A stretch of 64,000 bases of DNA from Emiliania huxleyi CCMP1516 (Eukaryota > Haptophyta > Isochrysidales > Noelaerhabdaceae), in NCBI RefSeq assembly GCF_000372725.1, contig NW_005200793.1, forward strand, positions 174,730 to 238,729, written 5' to 3'. The notes under the pieces are model-generated. The model saw only the letters and a program-made list of their open reading frames with translations. It ran no database searches and was not told where the DNA came from. Below are positions 39,912-49,929 of the stretch, piece after piece (position 1 is the stretch's first letter; each line of letters starts with the position of its first letter). Position numbers and translations under genes: made by a program.

Positions 39912-40388
39912 ATGGCAGACGCCACAGTCGTCGTGCTCGCCCTGTCCGCACTTGGCGCACTGTACCGCTGGCCGGACCTGCGGCCGGTGGCTGCTCGCCT
40001 GCTCAGATGGTTCAGAGGCTTCTTCCTCGCGTTGTTTGCCCTGGTGCTTCTAGTATCACTGGTGGGCTGGGTGTGCAGCAGCAGCGCTCAAAAAGAGGCA
40101 AAAAACTCGGCAGCTGTTTTGAGTGTCAGCTTTCTCGACGCACCGTTCTCGTCCCGGCCGGAAAGCTGGCTGGTGGTCGCGCGCGGCGCGTCGGCGCGGC
40201 TCCGACTGGTCGGGCACCTCGGCTGGGTCCATCAGCACGAGGCCCGCCCCGTCGGGCAGCCCCCCGGCGAGCGCATGGGCGGCCGGCGCGAGCGGAGAAC
40301 GGCGGGCCGAGATCGCGCTGGTTTGGGAGGGAAATCAAAGGCGGCAAATGGGGGGGTGGAGCCTCGGTACCCTGTGGTGCAGCCGTAG
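39912..40388 (+). CDS. N-terminal paralogue of the membrane-anchored ankyrin protein, with a foreign C-terminus
   Basis: The first 47 codons and about 17 bases before the ATG match 38679-38820 almost exactly (same membrane segments). After QKEAKNSAAVLS the frame enters a 175-bp dispersed repeat also found at 42716-42892, and no ankyrin repeat follows. It is either a chimeric gene or a broken copy. A SINE-like tail ends 16 bases upstream of the ATG. Confidence 0.6.
   Translation: MADATVVVLALSALGALYRWPDLRPVAARLLRWFRGFFLALFALVLLVSLVGWVCSSSAQKEAKNSAAVLSVSFLDAPFSSRPESWLVVARGASARLRLVGHLGWVHQHEARPVGQPPGERMGGRRERRTAGRDRAGLGGKSKAANGGVEPRYPVVQP
40137..40313. repeat. Dispersed repeat, copy 1 (other copy 42716-42892)
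   Basis: About 90 percent identical over 175 bases (CACCGTTCTCGKCCCGGCCG ... GCGAGCGGAGAACG). Direct orientation, 2.6 kb apart. Confidence 0.85.
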
Positions 40389-41004
40389 AGGACGTATGTG
40401 GCGAACCTAGGGGGAGACCTCCCTCGCGCGCGCCGCGAGTGCAGTGGAGGTGGGTGCCGACAGAGTGACGATGTGAGGAGATCGACCGAGATGTTCGTTG
40501 CTCGCTAGCTCAAAAAAAGAAGAAAAGGTGGCTGGCTTCGTTCATCTTTGGCGCCTAACCGGACTGACTTCGTCCTTTGCCCAAAGGAAGCTGGCCACCA
40601 AGGACGCTCGCCACATAAAGGACTCTCGCCCAAAGGACGCTCGCCGATGTGACACTCTCGTGGCAACCCGCGTCTGGCACGTGGCAGGAGCGACCAGGCG
40701 CAACGAGGGGCGACGAGGCGACCAGCAGGCGGGGCCAGCAACCAGGCGACCAGGTGACAGGGGCTCAGGGGGTGCTCAAGCGGTGTCGAAGGCCAAGCAT
40801 AGTACTATAATGTAGACATACGATATAGCAAGTTGGAATGCAACAAAGCCGTACTCCGTTGGCACTGATTGACATGTGGTCACTCTCTCGCATCTCGCTG
40901 TCAGCTTTCTCTCTTCCGCTGTCGACTGCCGTCGGCGGCGTCGCACACACCCACTGCGACGTGGCCGCCGTACGAGATGCTCCTGCCCGTGCCGTGGGCC
41001 GGTG

Positions 41005-41158
41005 TATCGTGCAGCGTATGCAGAGTGCCAGTTTGAGTGCAGGGATCTGCCACTGTATCGTGCAGCGTATGCAGAGTGCCAGTTTGAGTGCAGGGATCTG
41101 CCACTGTATCGTGCAGCGTATGCAGAGTGCCAGTTTTGAGTGCAGGGATCTGCATTCA
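41005..41158. repeat. 51-bp tandem repeat, three copies
   Basis: Unit contains GTATCGTGCAGCGTATGCAG and AGTGCCAGTTTGAGTGCAGG. It abuts the 3' end of the minus-strand gene at 41163. Confidence 0.95.
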
Positions 41159-41162
41159 GCAT

Positions 41163-41915
41163 CTAGGGGAACCGTGCCGCGAGCAGCACACGCAGCACGC
41201 CCGGCTCGGCCGAGACGGCGCTCGTTTTGAGCTGCGGCACCTTGAAGCCGAGCGCGGCGTCGAGAGACGCCATGGCGAGCCACGCGGCACTTCCGCGCAA
41301 CGAGCTGTGCGGGAGGATCTCGCACAGCCGCACGCTCTCGTAGCACGCGTCCTCGCACCGCAATGTGCGAGGCGACGTCCGCTCAAAGGTGCACACGCTG
41401 CGTATCCGCTCGAGCCCCTCCACCGCATTAGTCCTCGCCAGCGCGCCCGAGCCGGTCGGCAGCCCCGAAAAGCCGAGTCGGTGCGGCAGCCGTCCCAACG
41501 AGAGCAGGTGCCCGAGCGGCAGCATCGTGTCGCGCCAAAAGTCGCCGTACGAAGGCTCAAAAACGGGCCAGATCATCGTGAGGCCTCCGGCCTCGCCACG
41601 CAGTATGGGTGACGGCGGCACCGCTCCGGCGCTCATGTTGTGGACGTCGCGCTGGAGGGGGCGCAACTTAAAGCTTTCGATGGGATCACGCATGAAGCGG
41701 CGCTCGGCGAGGACTTGGCGCACCTGCGATGACGCGTTCGGCCCGTACACGTCCAGCCGCCACGGTCGCTTGCGGCATCGAGCGGAGCACGTCGGCTGCG
41801 GCGTGGACAGCGTGAGGCACGCATTGTGCAGCATCGAGCACCGCCACGTGTTGGGCACGTAGGACGGCACCGGGTTCTTGTGGTGCAGCACCAATGGCTG
41901 CGTGCGATCGGCCAT
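41163..41915 (-). CDS. Hypothetical protein (250 aa), possibly glycosyltransferase-like; 3' end uncertain
   Basis: From ATG 41915 (MADRTQPLVLHHKNPVPSYV). It reads as a folded domain with conserved-looking pieces: NTWRCSMLHNACLTLS, MIWPVFEPSYGDFWRDTMLP, LGHLLSLGRLPHRLGFSGL and a Cys-rich stretch (RTLRCEDACYESVRLCEIL). The FWRDTMLPLGHLL region recalls family 61 glycosyltransferases (DUF563), but this is weak. The stop comes as the frame meets the 51-bp repeat. A further 3' exon ending at 40901 (SISYGGHVAVGVCDAADG) is possible, with the repeat in the intron, as seen in other genes here. Confidence 0.5.
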   Translation of the reverse strand: MADRTQPLVLHHKNPVPSYVPNTWRCSMLHNACLTLSTPQPTCSARCRKRPWRLDVYGPNASSQVRQVLAERRFMRDPIESFKLRPLQRDVHNMSAGAVPPSPILRGEAGGLTMIWPVFEPSYGDFWRDTMLPLGHLLSLGRLPHRLGFSGLPTGSGALARTNAVEGLERIRSVCTFERTSPRTLRCEDACYESVRLCEILPHSSLRGSAAWLAMASLDAALGFKVPQLKTSAVSAEPGVLRVLLAARFP

Positions 41916-42119
41916 GGTGAGTCAGCGTGAGGCTGTGGACGAAGGAGCACAGCCGCGCTGTGAAGATTCGCCGGGCCTGGAGACAGCACCCCGAAACGAT
42001 TGGCAGCGCAGCGGGCAACCTATGGCAGCGCGGGCGGGCGCTCTTACGAGAGCGCCCCACGCAGCCGCCTCAATTCATAGATCGCTTGCAACACTCTACC
42101 CTGGTAGCAACACTCTGTG

Positions 42120-43700
42120 TCTTAGCCGCTAGATGGTGCGGTGGCAGCTCCGTGCAGCTCCATCGGCTCACTCCGTTCGACTCGGCTCGACTCGGCTCGA
42201 CTCGGCTCACAAAAAGCACCCGGCCCTGGGATGGCATGGATGGTGCCAGCGGCCCACCCTACATACACCCACCCACCTCCCCGCGCGGAGCCGCTCCAAC
42301 GCGACCGGTGCGCCCTGTCTGTGACCAAAAAGCACCAAACTGAGGACTCTCGCTCTCCCCAAACACCAAACTAACTGCCTCGAAAACTGCCCCTACCTGC
42401 TACTACTACGTGTAGTCTACTAGCTAGCTATTAATTAATTAACAGTAGCTGGGGATGTCAACATTCCTCGTCCGTGCCAGTCTGTTGTGAGAGGGGCTTG
42501 TATTATAAATAAATAAAATAAATAAATAAGCTATAAGGATAAATATCAGAATGCCCGGTTTTTGAGATTCGGGCCTCGGCCCTGGTCATCGGGGTGGCGC
42601 CAAGCCTCAGCGAGCTGGATCCGGGAAGGGCAAGGGGTCGCGCGGGCCCTGTCTGCAGCAGCAGTGCTAACTAGAACGACAAAATTCCGGAAGGACCGGA
42701 GAGTGTCTACATTCTCGAGGCACCGTTCTCGGCCCGGCCGGAAAGCTGGCTGGTGGTCGCGCGCGGCGCGTCAGCGCCACTCCGACTGGTCGGGCACCTC
42801 GGCTGGGTCCATCGGCAAGAGGCCCGCGCCGTCGGCCAGCCCCGCGAGCGCATGGGCGGCCGGCGCGAGCGGAGAACGACGGGCCAAGATGGTAATTTCT
42901 CGCAGCTGCGAGACAAGTTTTCTCGGAGCGACAGCCTCAAAGACAAAAGGGTGGATGGGTGGGGGACGATTGCTGGCGAGCGCCAGCGCGCCCCAGGAAC
43001 GGTGGGGTGCCCTCGACCGCGCGTCCAAGTCACTTGGGCGGACGAGCGAGCGGCACATGGCCCGACAGAGAGAAATCGGAGTCTGGCGACGAGATCGATA
43101 AAAGAAGTGCAGCGTTTCCTCTGAGGTGCCTCAGAGGTGCACTACACCTCTGGAGGTGTCCTTCAGAGGTGTACTTCAGGAGCAGAGCTGACGTCAGTCT
43201 GTGCGCGCTCCCTCTCTCCTCGTCGAACTTGGGAACGAGGAGGAAGAGTTGAAGCGCACTCAAAGTCGCCCTCTGCGCCTTTCCGGCACATGGCCCGTCA
43301 CAGAGAGAAATCGGAGTCTGGCGACGAGATCGATAAAAGAAGTGCAGCGTTTCCTCTGAGGTGCCTCAGAGGTGCACTACACCTCTGGAGGTGTCCTTCA
43401 GAGGTGTACTTCAGGAGCAGAGCTGACGTCAGTCTGTGCGCGCTCCCTCTCTCCTCGTCGAACCCACCACCATCCCCTTTCGCCTCCTATCTGTCTTGTG
43501 TGTGCCTTGCTGGGGGAACAAACGGCTTCATCGCGAAGCTGCCCCCAGCAGGCGTCTCTTGACGGGTATCAAAATTCTTCCCTACGAAAGAGGCCAACGG
43601 ACCCGAGAACGGCTGGTTTGGCACGAAAAACGAGAACCGCGAAGGGGGGGGGCCGAATAAGTTACATCATAAAGTGCTCCAAGTGCCCCGGAGAACACGC
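42120..43700. other. Repeat-rich region without a supported gene
   Basis: Contains a short CTCGACTCGG tandem (42180-42210), an AT-rich SINE-like tail (42470-42535), the second copy of the 175-bp repeat (42716-42892) and two direct copies of a 170-bp unit (43060-43229 and 43293-43463) with palindromic CCTCTGAGGTGCCTCAGAGG. No convincing coding frame. Confidence 0.55.
43060..43463. repeat. Direct repeat of a 170-bp unit with internal palindromes
   Basis: Copies 43060-43229 and 43293-43463 are nearly identical. Each holds GAGGTGCCTCAGAGGTGCAC and CACCTCTGGAGGTGTCC, small inverted repeats that could form stem loops. Confidence 0.88.
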
Positions 43701-43997
43701 TCTCTCACCTCTGCTCTCTCTTCGTCTTGCGCTACCCAAGCATACGCACGGTACAGTACACGAGCGAGCGGCTTTCCGAAACGCAGGCGAGCGGCTTGAG
43801 GGAACTAGTCTCCCCTCTCAAGAGGGGGAGCCCGTGGCATGGGCACTAAGTCGCCCTCAAACACAAACTCCACAGTGGGCCAGGGAGACTTCCACCTCTA
43901 AAAAAGACCGGGACCCCCCACCCGCGCCCGCGCTGAGGCCGCGCTCGCGCACAAGATCGATGCACACAAGACATTTCGAGAGTCGCACCGTGACCTC

Positions 43998-46130
43998 TCA
44001 GGGGCGCTCCTGGGCCGCATCCGCCGCCATCCTGGCTGCAACTGCCCTGGCCATCGAAGCGGCCGCAGCGGCACCCCTCGCCTCTGCAGCAGCAGCCGCC
44101 TCCTCGAGCGCGGTCTCGCTCCCCTCGAGCGCCAAATCGGCCCGGCGCAGCGCCGCCCTGGCCTCCGCACGCGCCGCCCTGGCCTCCGCACGCGCCACCT
44201 CGGCAGCCGCCAGCGCCGCCACGGCCGCCTCCTCCTCCTCCTTGTCCGCCTCCGCCTCCTCCTCCGCCTCGTCCGCCTCAGCGTCCAAGCGCGCCGCCTT
44301 AGCCACCTCTGCCGACGCCGCCGCCTGGCTCTCCGCCGTGATGCCGAGCCGGATCCTCTCCTCGTGACACTTCTCGAGAAGCCTGATCATTCTCTCCTCC
44401 TCGGCCTTCTTCGCAGCCTCGGCTGTGGCTGCCTCCGACGGCGCCTCGGCACCCTCCTCCGTCTCCTGCGACGGCCCAGCCCCGCCCGCCCCTCCGCCCT
44501 TCTTCTTCTTCTTGCCCTTCTTGCCCTTGGCGCGCTTCTCCGCCTCGACCTCCGCCAGCAGCTCGTCGGCGTGCCGCGCCGCCTCCTTCTCCTCCGCCGC
44601 CCTCTGCGCCGCCCTCTGCGCCGCCCCCGCAGCCCACGCCGCCTCCTTCGCCGCCTTCTCGGCCGCCTTCTCGGCCGCCGCATGCTCCTCGAGGGCGCGC
44701 ACGCACTCGGTTTGGCCCTTCTCCTTGGCCCATTGCAGCGCAGTCTTGCCGCTGCTATTGCACAGCGTCATGTCTGCGCCCGCCCGCAGCAGCTGACGCA
44801 CCACGGTGGGGTAGCCGAAGGCGGCGGCCTGAATCAGGGCAGTGCCGCCGTTGCTGGTTTGCATGTCGATCTTCGCGCCGTGCCGGATCAGCGTGTCGAC
44901 CGCCCGCTCGTGGCCTTCATCGGCGGCCAGCATCAGCGCAGTGTTGCCAATCTTGCTTTGCTGGTTGACCTCCGCGCCGTGCCGCAGTGCCAGCTCAACC
45001 ATCTCCTCGCGGCCGTTCGAGGCGGCGAGGCTCAGCGCGGTGCCGCCGTTGCCGTTCTGCAAAGAGATGTCTGCACCGCGCCGCAGAAGCGCCTCGGCCA
45101 GCTCCGCGTGGCCGTAGCCCATTGCGACCATCAGCAGCGTCACGCCGCTCACAGGGCCGTCATCAAAGACGAACTCGAACGCCGCGTCGATCCGCCCGCC
45201 GCCGTCGAGCCACGCCAGCACCGCCGCCTCCTCGCCTCGCTCAGCCGCTAGCACGACCTCCTCTGGCACCGCCTCGCTGCCCGGCGCGGTCTCTGCGCCG
45301 CCCTCGCCGCTCAAAGCAGAGGCCGCAGCACTGGCGCCCGCCTCCGCCTCGCCTGCGGGCGCCTCTCCCGCCCCTGCGCCGTCCACCTCGGCCGACGGCG
45401 CCTCGCGCCGGCCCGCCACCTCCCCGAGATACGCCCTGAAGGCCTCGACGCACTCGGCGTGGCCCTCCTCCTTGGCCATCTGCAGCGCCGTCTTGCCGCC
45501 GCTAGAGCGCAGCGTCATGTCTGCGCCCGCCCGCAGCAAGCGGAGCACCACGGCGGGGCAGCCGTTGACGGCGGCGAGCATCAGTGCGGTGCCGCCCTTG
45601 CTGGTCTGCAGGTTGATCTCTGCGCCGTGCCGGATCAGCGTGTCGACCACCCGCTCGTGGCCTTTGTAGGCGGCATCCATCAGCGCAGTGTTGCCAATCT
45701 TGCTTTGCTGGTTGACCTCCGCGCCGTGCCGCAATGCCAGCTCGACCAGGTTCTCGTGGCCATTCCCGGCGGCGAGAATCAGCGCGGTGCCACCGTTGCT
45801 CTTCTGCAACGAGACGTCTGCGCCGCGCCGCAGAAGCGCCTCGGCCAGCTCCTCGTGGCCATTGGCCATCACGACCATCAGCAGCGTCATGCCGCTCATG
45901 CAAGAGCCGTCCGAAAAGGTGTACTCGAACCTCTCGTCGATCCGCCCGCCGCCGTCGAGCCACACCAGCACCGCTCCCGCTTGGCCATCCTTGGCGGCCT
46001 TCCGAATGCTCGCGGGGACGTCGCCGACGCCCTCGGGAGGCGGCGGAGGCGGCGTGCGGCGGACCATGTACATGCTGCCTCGGCGAAAAAGAAAAACCAC
46101 CGCCGAGCCTACCTGGTGATCCTGTGGCAT
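43998..46130 (-). CDS. Ankyrin-repeat protein with coiled-coil C-terminus (710 aa)
   Basis: Two blocks of five ankyrin-type repeats, each opening with DGGGRID and containing GHEELAEALLRRGADVSLQ- and KIGNTALMDAAYKGHERVVD-type units. A Lys/Gly-rich basic patch (GKKGKKKKKGGG) follows, then a long Ala/Glu/Arg coiled coil to the stop. Block design and linkers match the ankyrin-kinase protein at 32.5 kb, so the two share ancestry, but kinase and RING are absent. Start choice: ATG 46130 (MPQDHQ) or ATG 46073 (MYMVRR); a pyrimidine-rich tract ending GGCAG just before 46073 could be an acceptor. The 31-base leader near 46130 recurs at 43829-43860, beyond the 3' end. Confidence 0.8.
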   Translation of the reverse strand: MPQDHQVGSAVVFLFRRGSMYMVRRTPPPPPPEGVGDVPASIRKAAKDGQAGAVLVWLDGGGRIDERFEYTFSDGSCMSGMTLLMVVMANGHEELAEALLRRGADVSLQKSNGGTALILAAGNGHENLVELALRHGAEVNQQSKIGNTALMDAAYKGHERVVDTLIRHGAEINLQTSKGGTALMLAAVNGCPAVVLRLLRAGADMTLRSSGGKTALQMAKEEGHAECVEAFRAYLGEVAGRREAPSAEVDGAGAGEAPAGEAEAGASAAASALSGEGGAETAPGSEAVPEEVVLAAERGEEAAVLAWLDGGGRIDAAFEFVFDDGPVSGVTLLMVAMGYGHAELAEALLRRGADISLQNGNGGTALSLAASNGREEMVELALRHGAEVNQQSKIGNTALMLAADEGHERAVDTLIRHGAKIDMQTSNGGTALIQAAAFGYPTVVRQLLRAGADMTLCNSSGKTALQWAKEKGQTECVRALEEHAAAEKAAEKAAKEAAWAAGAAQRAAQRAAEEKEAARHADELLAEVEAEKRAKGKKGKKKKKGGGAGGAGPSQETEEGAEAPSEAATAEAAKKAEEERMIRLLEKCHEERIRLGITAESQAAASAEVAKAARLDAEADEAEEEAEADKEEEEAAVAALAAAEVARAEARAARAEARAALRRADLALEGSETALEEAAAAAEARGAAAAASMARAVAARMAADAAQERP

Positions 46131-46191
46131 GGGCACTAAGTCGCCCTCAAACTCCTCTCGCCGAAGAGTGGGACGCTCTATCTCGATCGCA

Positions 46192-46992
46192 CTAGTACGA
46201 GTAGTCGTCGCCGTCATCGTCGTCTCGATCGTAGTCGTCTCCGTCGTCGTCTCGATCGCGCCGACCGTGCCGGTGGCGGTCGTCGTAACGGCCGTGACGG
46301 TAGCCATCGTACCGACCGTGGTGGCGGTCGTACGAGGGCGGCGGGGAGGGCGAGGGCGGCGGCGGAGGGGGCAAGGGTGAGGGCAGTGCGACCCCGGGTG
46401 TGCCAAAACGCCTCGCAATCGTCCGGCGTGTTGTAGTAGCCACGCGCCGGCTTCGCGTCCTTCGGCACGCACCTGTGGGAAGGACACGCGGGTCATGAAT
46501 GCGTTAACGGCAAGCGTGTCGGCGGCTTGCACTTTTTGCTGGCGCACCGGCCGCGCTCGCTGTCATACTTGTAGCAGCGGGTAGTGGCCGGTCACCGACA
46601 TCCAATTGCTTTGTGCGGCGATCCCGGCGGTGCACTGGGCCATGGTGCCGTAGCACACGCCTACAAGAACAGCACGGGCGTGTCTCGGACATGCCCGGCG
46701 GCGGCGCCAGGGGAAGCCCTTGGCGTGCGGGCCGTTGGTGTAGTACGCGGGCTTGTGAAGGCGTGGGTGAGGCACTGGCCGGCGCACTCGGCGATGCCCT
46801 CCATGTAGCACCGCGGCCCGTACTCTCGGAGGCTGGAGTCCTGAAACGTGCACACTGACCCTTCCTGAGAGGCTGCGGCGGGGCACGACGCGGCGACGGC
46901 GCTGAGGGAGCGGCGACCGCGGCGCGACGGGAGGTTCGGGAGGCGGTGCAGCTGCGGCGGCTGCCGCCGCCTCGGCTCGACAGCAGCTGCAT
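46192..46992 (-). CDS. Cysteine-rich, probably secreted protein with acidic tail; multi-exon, frameshifted
   Basis: Protein-like pieces follow one another on the minus strand: VCTFQDSSLREYGPRCYMEG and CAGQCLTHAFTS (to about 46744), a GT-AG intron (46659-46743 region), VCYGTMAQCTAGIAAQSNWM and VTGHY, then RCYKYDSERGRCASKKCK in the next frame, an intron, CVPKDAKPARGYYNTPDDCE and FWHTR, and a His/Arg/Asp/Tyr tail ending DDDGDDYDRDDDDGDDYSY. The shift between VTGHY and RCYKY looks like one extra C in CCC (46579-46581): an assembly error or an inactivating change. The tail also lies in a different frame from FWHTR, by an intron or a second shift. Even Cys spacing suggests disulfides; an Asp-rich end could bind Ca2+. 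The 5' exon (ATG 46992) is part of a duplicated segment. No family recognised. Confidence 0.45.
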
Positions 46993-48063
46993 GGCTAAGC
47001 CTCCCCTCCCCTCCCCTCCTCCCCGCCCGCCCGCCCGCCGCCCCCCCGCCCCCTCCCCTCGCCCGCGCACTGGCCACCGCCCTTCGCTCGTCTAGCGTAT
47101 AGGTACTCTCGAGGGTGGAGGGGAAGACGTAGGGCTGCATGAGCGCCTTCCAACCGAGGCCCCCCCACCCTCACTACTCGCTGCCTACTCGCTGCCTCGA
47201 GGGAGGGGGGGGAGACGTCAGGCAGCTCCCACTCCTGTGATGAGCGCTTGAACCGAGGCCCCTCCCCGAAAGGCAAGTATTATCCACACGAAACCCGAGA
47301 CCCCTCCCCCCCGCCGCCCCCATCCCCCCACCCCCTTGCTCCCCTCCCCCCCTCGGGAGGGCCGAACTGAGGCGCCCGTGGGGACCCCGCAATTCCCTTC
47401 CCCCCTCGGAGGGCCGGACTGAGGCGTCGAGGGCCCCGCTCTTTCCTTCGCATAGCGGCCACTCTTCGGATCGCTGGTCGAGCGACCCGGGGGATGCCCC
47501 GCGCGCCTGACCCAGGCGCGAAAACGAATCTGCGAGGCGTGGCCGCTCACGCGGCCCGATGGGGAGGAGCGGGGCGGACTACGGGGATCGGCTTCTTACA
47601 CAGCCCTTCCCTGCAGCGAGCCCCCCTCCAACCCACCCGCGCTAGGTCTCGGGCGGCGAAGGGGTCACTCCCGACGACCTCGGGAACTAGCCGGGGCAGT
47701 CGGAGAATTCTTAAAATACAAGCCTCTCTCACAGCACACTGGCACGACAAGGGCGCGGACTGGCGCGGACTGGCACACTCACCGGCTCACCGCCGGAGCC
47801 GCCTAAGCGACTCCGTTAAGAACGGCAATGCATTCCGCACCGTGCACAATGCCGCTCTCCCCGCACGCTAGCTCGTTCACCGTCTGCCACGCCACGTCGG
47901 AGAAGGGGCAAGTCCGTGCTCTGACGGTCGGCCGTCAGAAAACATGCCTCCGTGGCTCGGGTTACACCAATCCTCGCTACCCAACGCGGCCAAAGGATAT
48001 CCACCTCGAGAACCTCGATCGAGAGGACATATACAGGCCAATCAATAGTCCGCCTTGCTTTGA
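46939..48063. repeat. Segmental duplication, copy 1 (contains a SINE-like insertion)
   Basis: Matches 50644-51548 in direct orientation across about 0.9 kb, including a GC-rich block, CCCGAGACCCCTCCC tracts, and CACCAATCCTCGCTACCCAA near the end. Copy 1 differs mainly by a 197-base insertion at 47699-47895. Confidence 0.92.
47707..47895 (-). mobile_element. 189-bp SINE-like element, copy B, with 8-bp target duplication
   Basis: Flanked by GTCGGAGA at 47699-47706 and 47896-47903. The duplicated segment at 50644-51548 has a single GTCGGAGA at the matching place (51386-51393) and no insert, so it preserves the empty site. On the minus strand it starts GTGGCGTGGCAGACGG and ends TTGTATTTTAAGAAT. 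Confidence 0.93.
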
Positions 48064-48341
48064 CCTTTGTTTCCTAACATCATAACATGAAAGGGAGAAA
48101 GAAGAGCGAGACCGCGTCGAACTCACTAGGACCCCCCAGCTTCGGAGCGCAACAATTGTAACTGAGCTTGCCACTCCGGCCCTTATGACGCTTGTGGTGT
48201 GGGCGCGCTTGGCAGGGTCGTGTTCACACATCGCTCACATCGGACTTCTCTGCACTCTGAAGTTCTCATTCGCATGCCGCTCGGATACCGCACATGCTTA
48301 GGACCGAACCCGCCTGCAACGGCGCCTTCGCAGGGACTCAT

Positions 48342-49895
48342 ATGGCCCCCCGCAAGCGCGCCCGCACCGCCGGCGAAAGCGAGGAGGAGGGCGAGGCTGT
48401 GCCGGTCGCGGATGGCTTCGAGGCGCCCATCTTTGGCGCCCGCGTCGTCGGACAGGTCACCACGCTGGCGCTCGAGGGCAAGGACGGCCCTCTGGCATCG
48501 CAAAAGCTGCGTGCCGTCGCAAGCGATCGCGCGGGCGGCTGGTACGTCACGACTAAGGAGGGCTCGCTGCTGCATGTGTCGGCGGCCGGGCGCATCCGCA
48601 CCGTCGCGACCTGCGAGGAATGCCGCGGTATTGCCCTCAGCCCCGACGGCGGCGCGTTGTTTTTGGCGGACCACGACAAGATCCTGCGGGTGGAGGTGGC
48701 GACAGGCGCGGTGACGACTGTCGCGGGCAGCGGCGCCGAAGGCAGCGTTGATGGCGTGGGCGGCGCGGCGCAGTTCAACGGCGCAGCCAGCATCGCCATC
48801 AGCCCCGACGGCGGAGCGCTGTTTGTGGCGGACTTCAGCAACCACAAGATCCGGCGGGTGGAGGTGGCGACGGGCGCGGTGACGACTGTCGCGGGCAGCG
48901 GCACCCAGGGCAGCACCGATGGTATGGGCGGCGCGGCGCAGTTCTCGTGCCCAGTTGGCGTCGCCCTCAGCCCCGACGGCAGCGCGCTGTTTGTGGCGGA
49001 CTACTGGAACAACAAGATCCGGCGGGTGGAGGTGGCGACGGGCGCGGTGACGACTGTCGCGGGCAGCGGCGCTAAGGGCAGCGCCGATGGTATGGGCGGC
49101 GCGGCGCAGTTCTCGTGCCCAGTTGGCGTCGCCCTCAGCCCCGATGGCAGCACTCTTCTGGTCCGCACGGGAGCGATGTCGGGAGCGACGGCTCTCCGCC
49201 AGGTCTGCGTGTCTGCGCCTCCTCCGCCTCCCTCCTTTGCGCCGATTGTGGTGCCGCCCTCGACCCTCGTGGCAGACCTGAAGAAGACGCGGGGCGACCC
49301 CACCCTCCCCACCGGCCTGGTCACCTTCCTGGTCGGCGACGACGAGGAGCGCATCGAGCACGTGAGCAAGAACCTGCTCTGCGTGCGGTCCGAGTACTAT
49401 GGGAAGATGTTTGGCATCGGCATGAAGGAGCGCGACGCCGCCGAGATCACGGTGCCCAAGACGGACCTCGCCAGCTTCACCGCCTTCATCGACTACCTCT
49501 GCACCGACCAGCTCGACCTCGGCGAGGGGGAGGGCGAGCAGGCACGGCGCGCGCTCGTGCTGCGGGAGCTGGCGCAGATGTACCAGGTGCCGCGCCTCGA
49601 GCTGCTCTGCGCGCAGGCGCTGCAGGAGAGCGTCGGGCCGGCGAGCGCCGTGCCGCTGCTCGAGGCGGCGCACACGACGGGCGACGGGCGGCTCCTCGCG
49701 CAGTGCCGCCGCTACGTGGCCGACCACGCCGCCGAGGTGCGGGCGAGCGGCGGCGTGGAGCAGCTGCGCGACTTGGGCGTGGCCAAGGGGCTGCTCGGCG
49801 ACGCGCTCGACCAGGTGGCGGAGCTCAAAGGGACGGTGGCGGCGCGCGACACGGAGCTCGAGAAGGTCCGGGCGGAGGTGGCCGAGCGGGCATGA
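48342..49895 (+). CDS. NHL-repeat / BTB domain protein (517 aa), single exon
   Basis: Start chosen at ATG 48342 (MAPRKRARTAGESEEEGE, a basic-acidic nuclear-type N-terminus); ATG 48294 is also in frame. Three to four NHL-like repeats follow (GVALSPDGSALFVADYWNNK, IRRVEVATGAVTTVAGSG, GGAAQFSCP), then a BTB/POZ domain (about 345-440: LVTFLVGDDEERIEHVSKNL, YYGKMF, ITVPKTDLASFTAFIDYLC) and a BACK-like helical region ending in a coiled coil. BTB proteins commonly link substrates to Cullin-3 ubiquitin ligases, and the NHL part would form an incomplete propeller that binds the target. The repeats are nearly identical at the DNA level. It lies between the two copies of the segmental duplication. Confidence 0.85.
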   Translation: MAPRKRARTAGESEEEGEAVPVADGFEAPIFGARVVGQVTTLALEGKDGPLASQKLRAVASDRAGGWYVTTKEGSLLHVSAAGRIRTVATCEECRGIALSPDGGALFLADHDKILRVEVATGAVTTVAGSGAEGSVDGVGGAAQFNGAASIAISPDGGALFVADFSNHKIRRVEVATGAVTTVAGSGTQGSTDGMGGAAQFSCPVGVALSPDGSALFVADYWNNKIRRVEVATGAVTTVAGSGAKGSADGMGGAAQFSCPVGVALSPDGSTLLVRTGAMSGATALRQVCVSAPPPPPSFAPIVVPPSTLVADLKKTRGDPTLPTGLVTFLVGDDEERIEHVSKNLLCVRSEYYGKMFGIGMKERDAAEITVPKTDLASFTAFIDYLCTDQLDLGEGEGEQARRALVLRELAQMYQVPRLELLCAQALQESVGPASAVPLLEAAHTTGDGRLLAQCRRYVADHAAEVRASGGVEQLRDLGVAKGLLGDALDQVAELKGTVAARDTELEKVRAEVAERA

Positions 49896-49929
49896 GTGAG
49901 GGGCAGCGCCCCACCGCCGGGTGGGATTA

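Noticed and set aside
46129..46380. Val/Ile/Thr-rich frames at 46.1-46.4 kb on both strands
   Set aside because: They are other-frame readings of the Asp/His/Arg/Tyr-coding tail of the Cys-rich gene.
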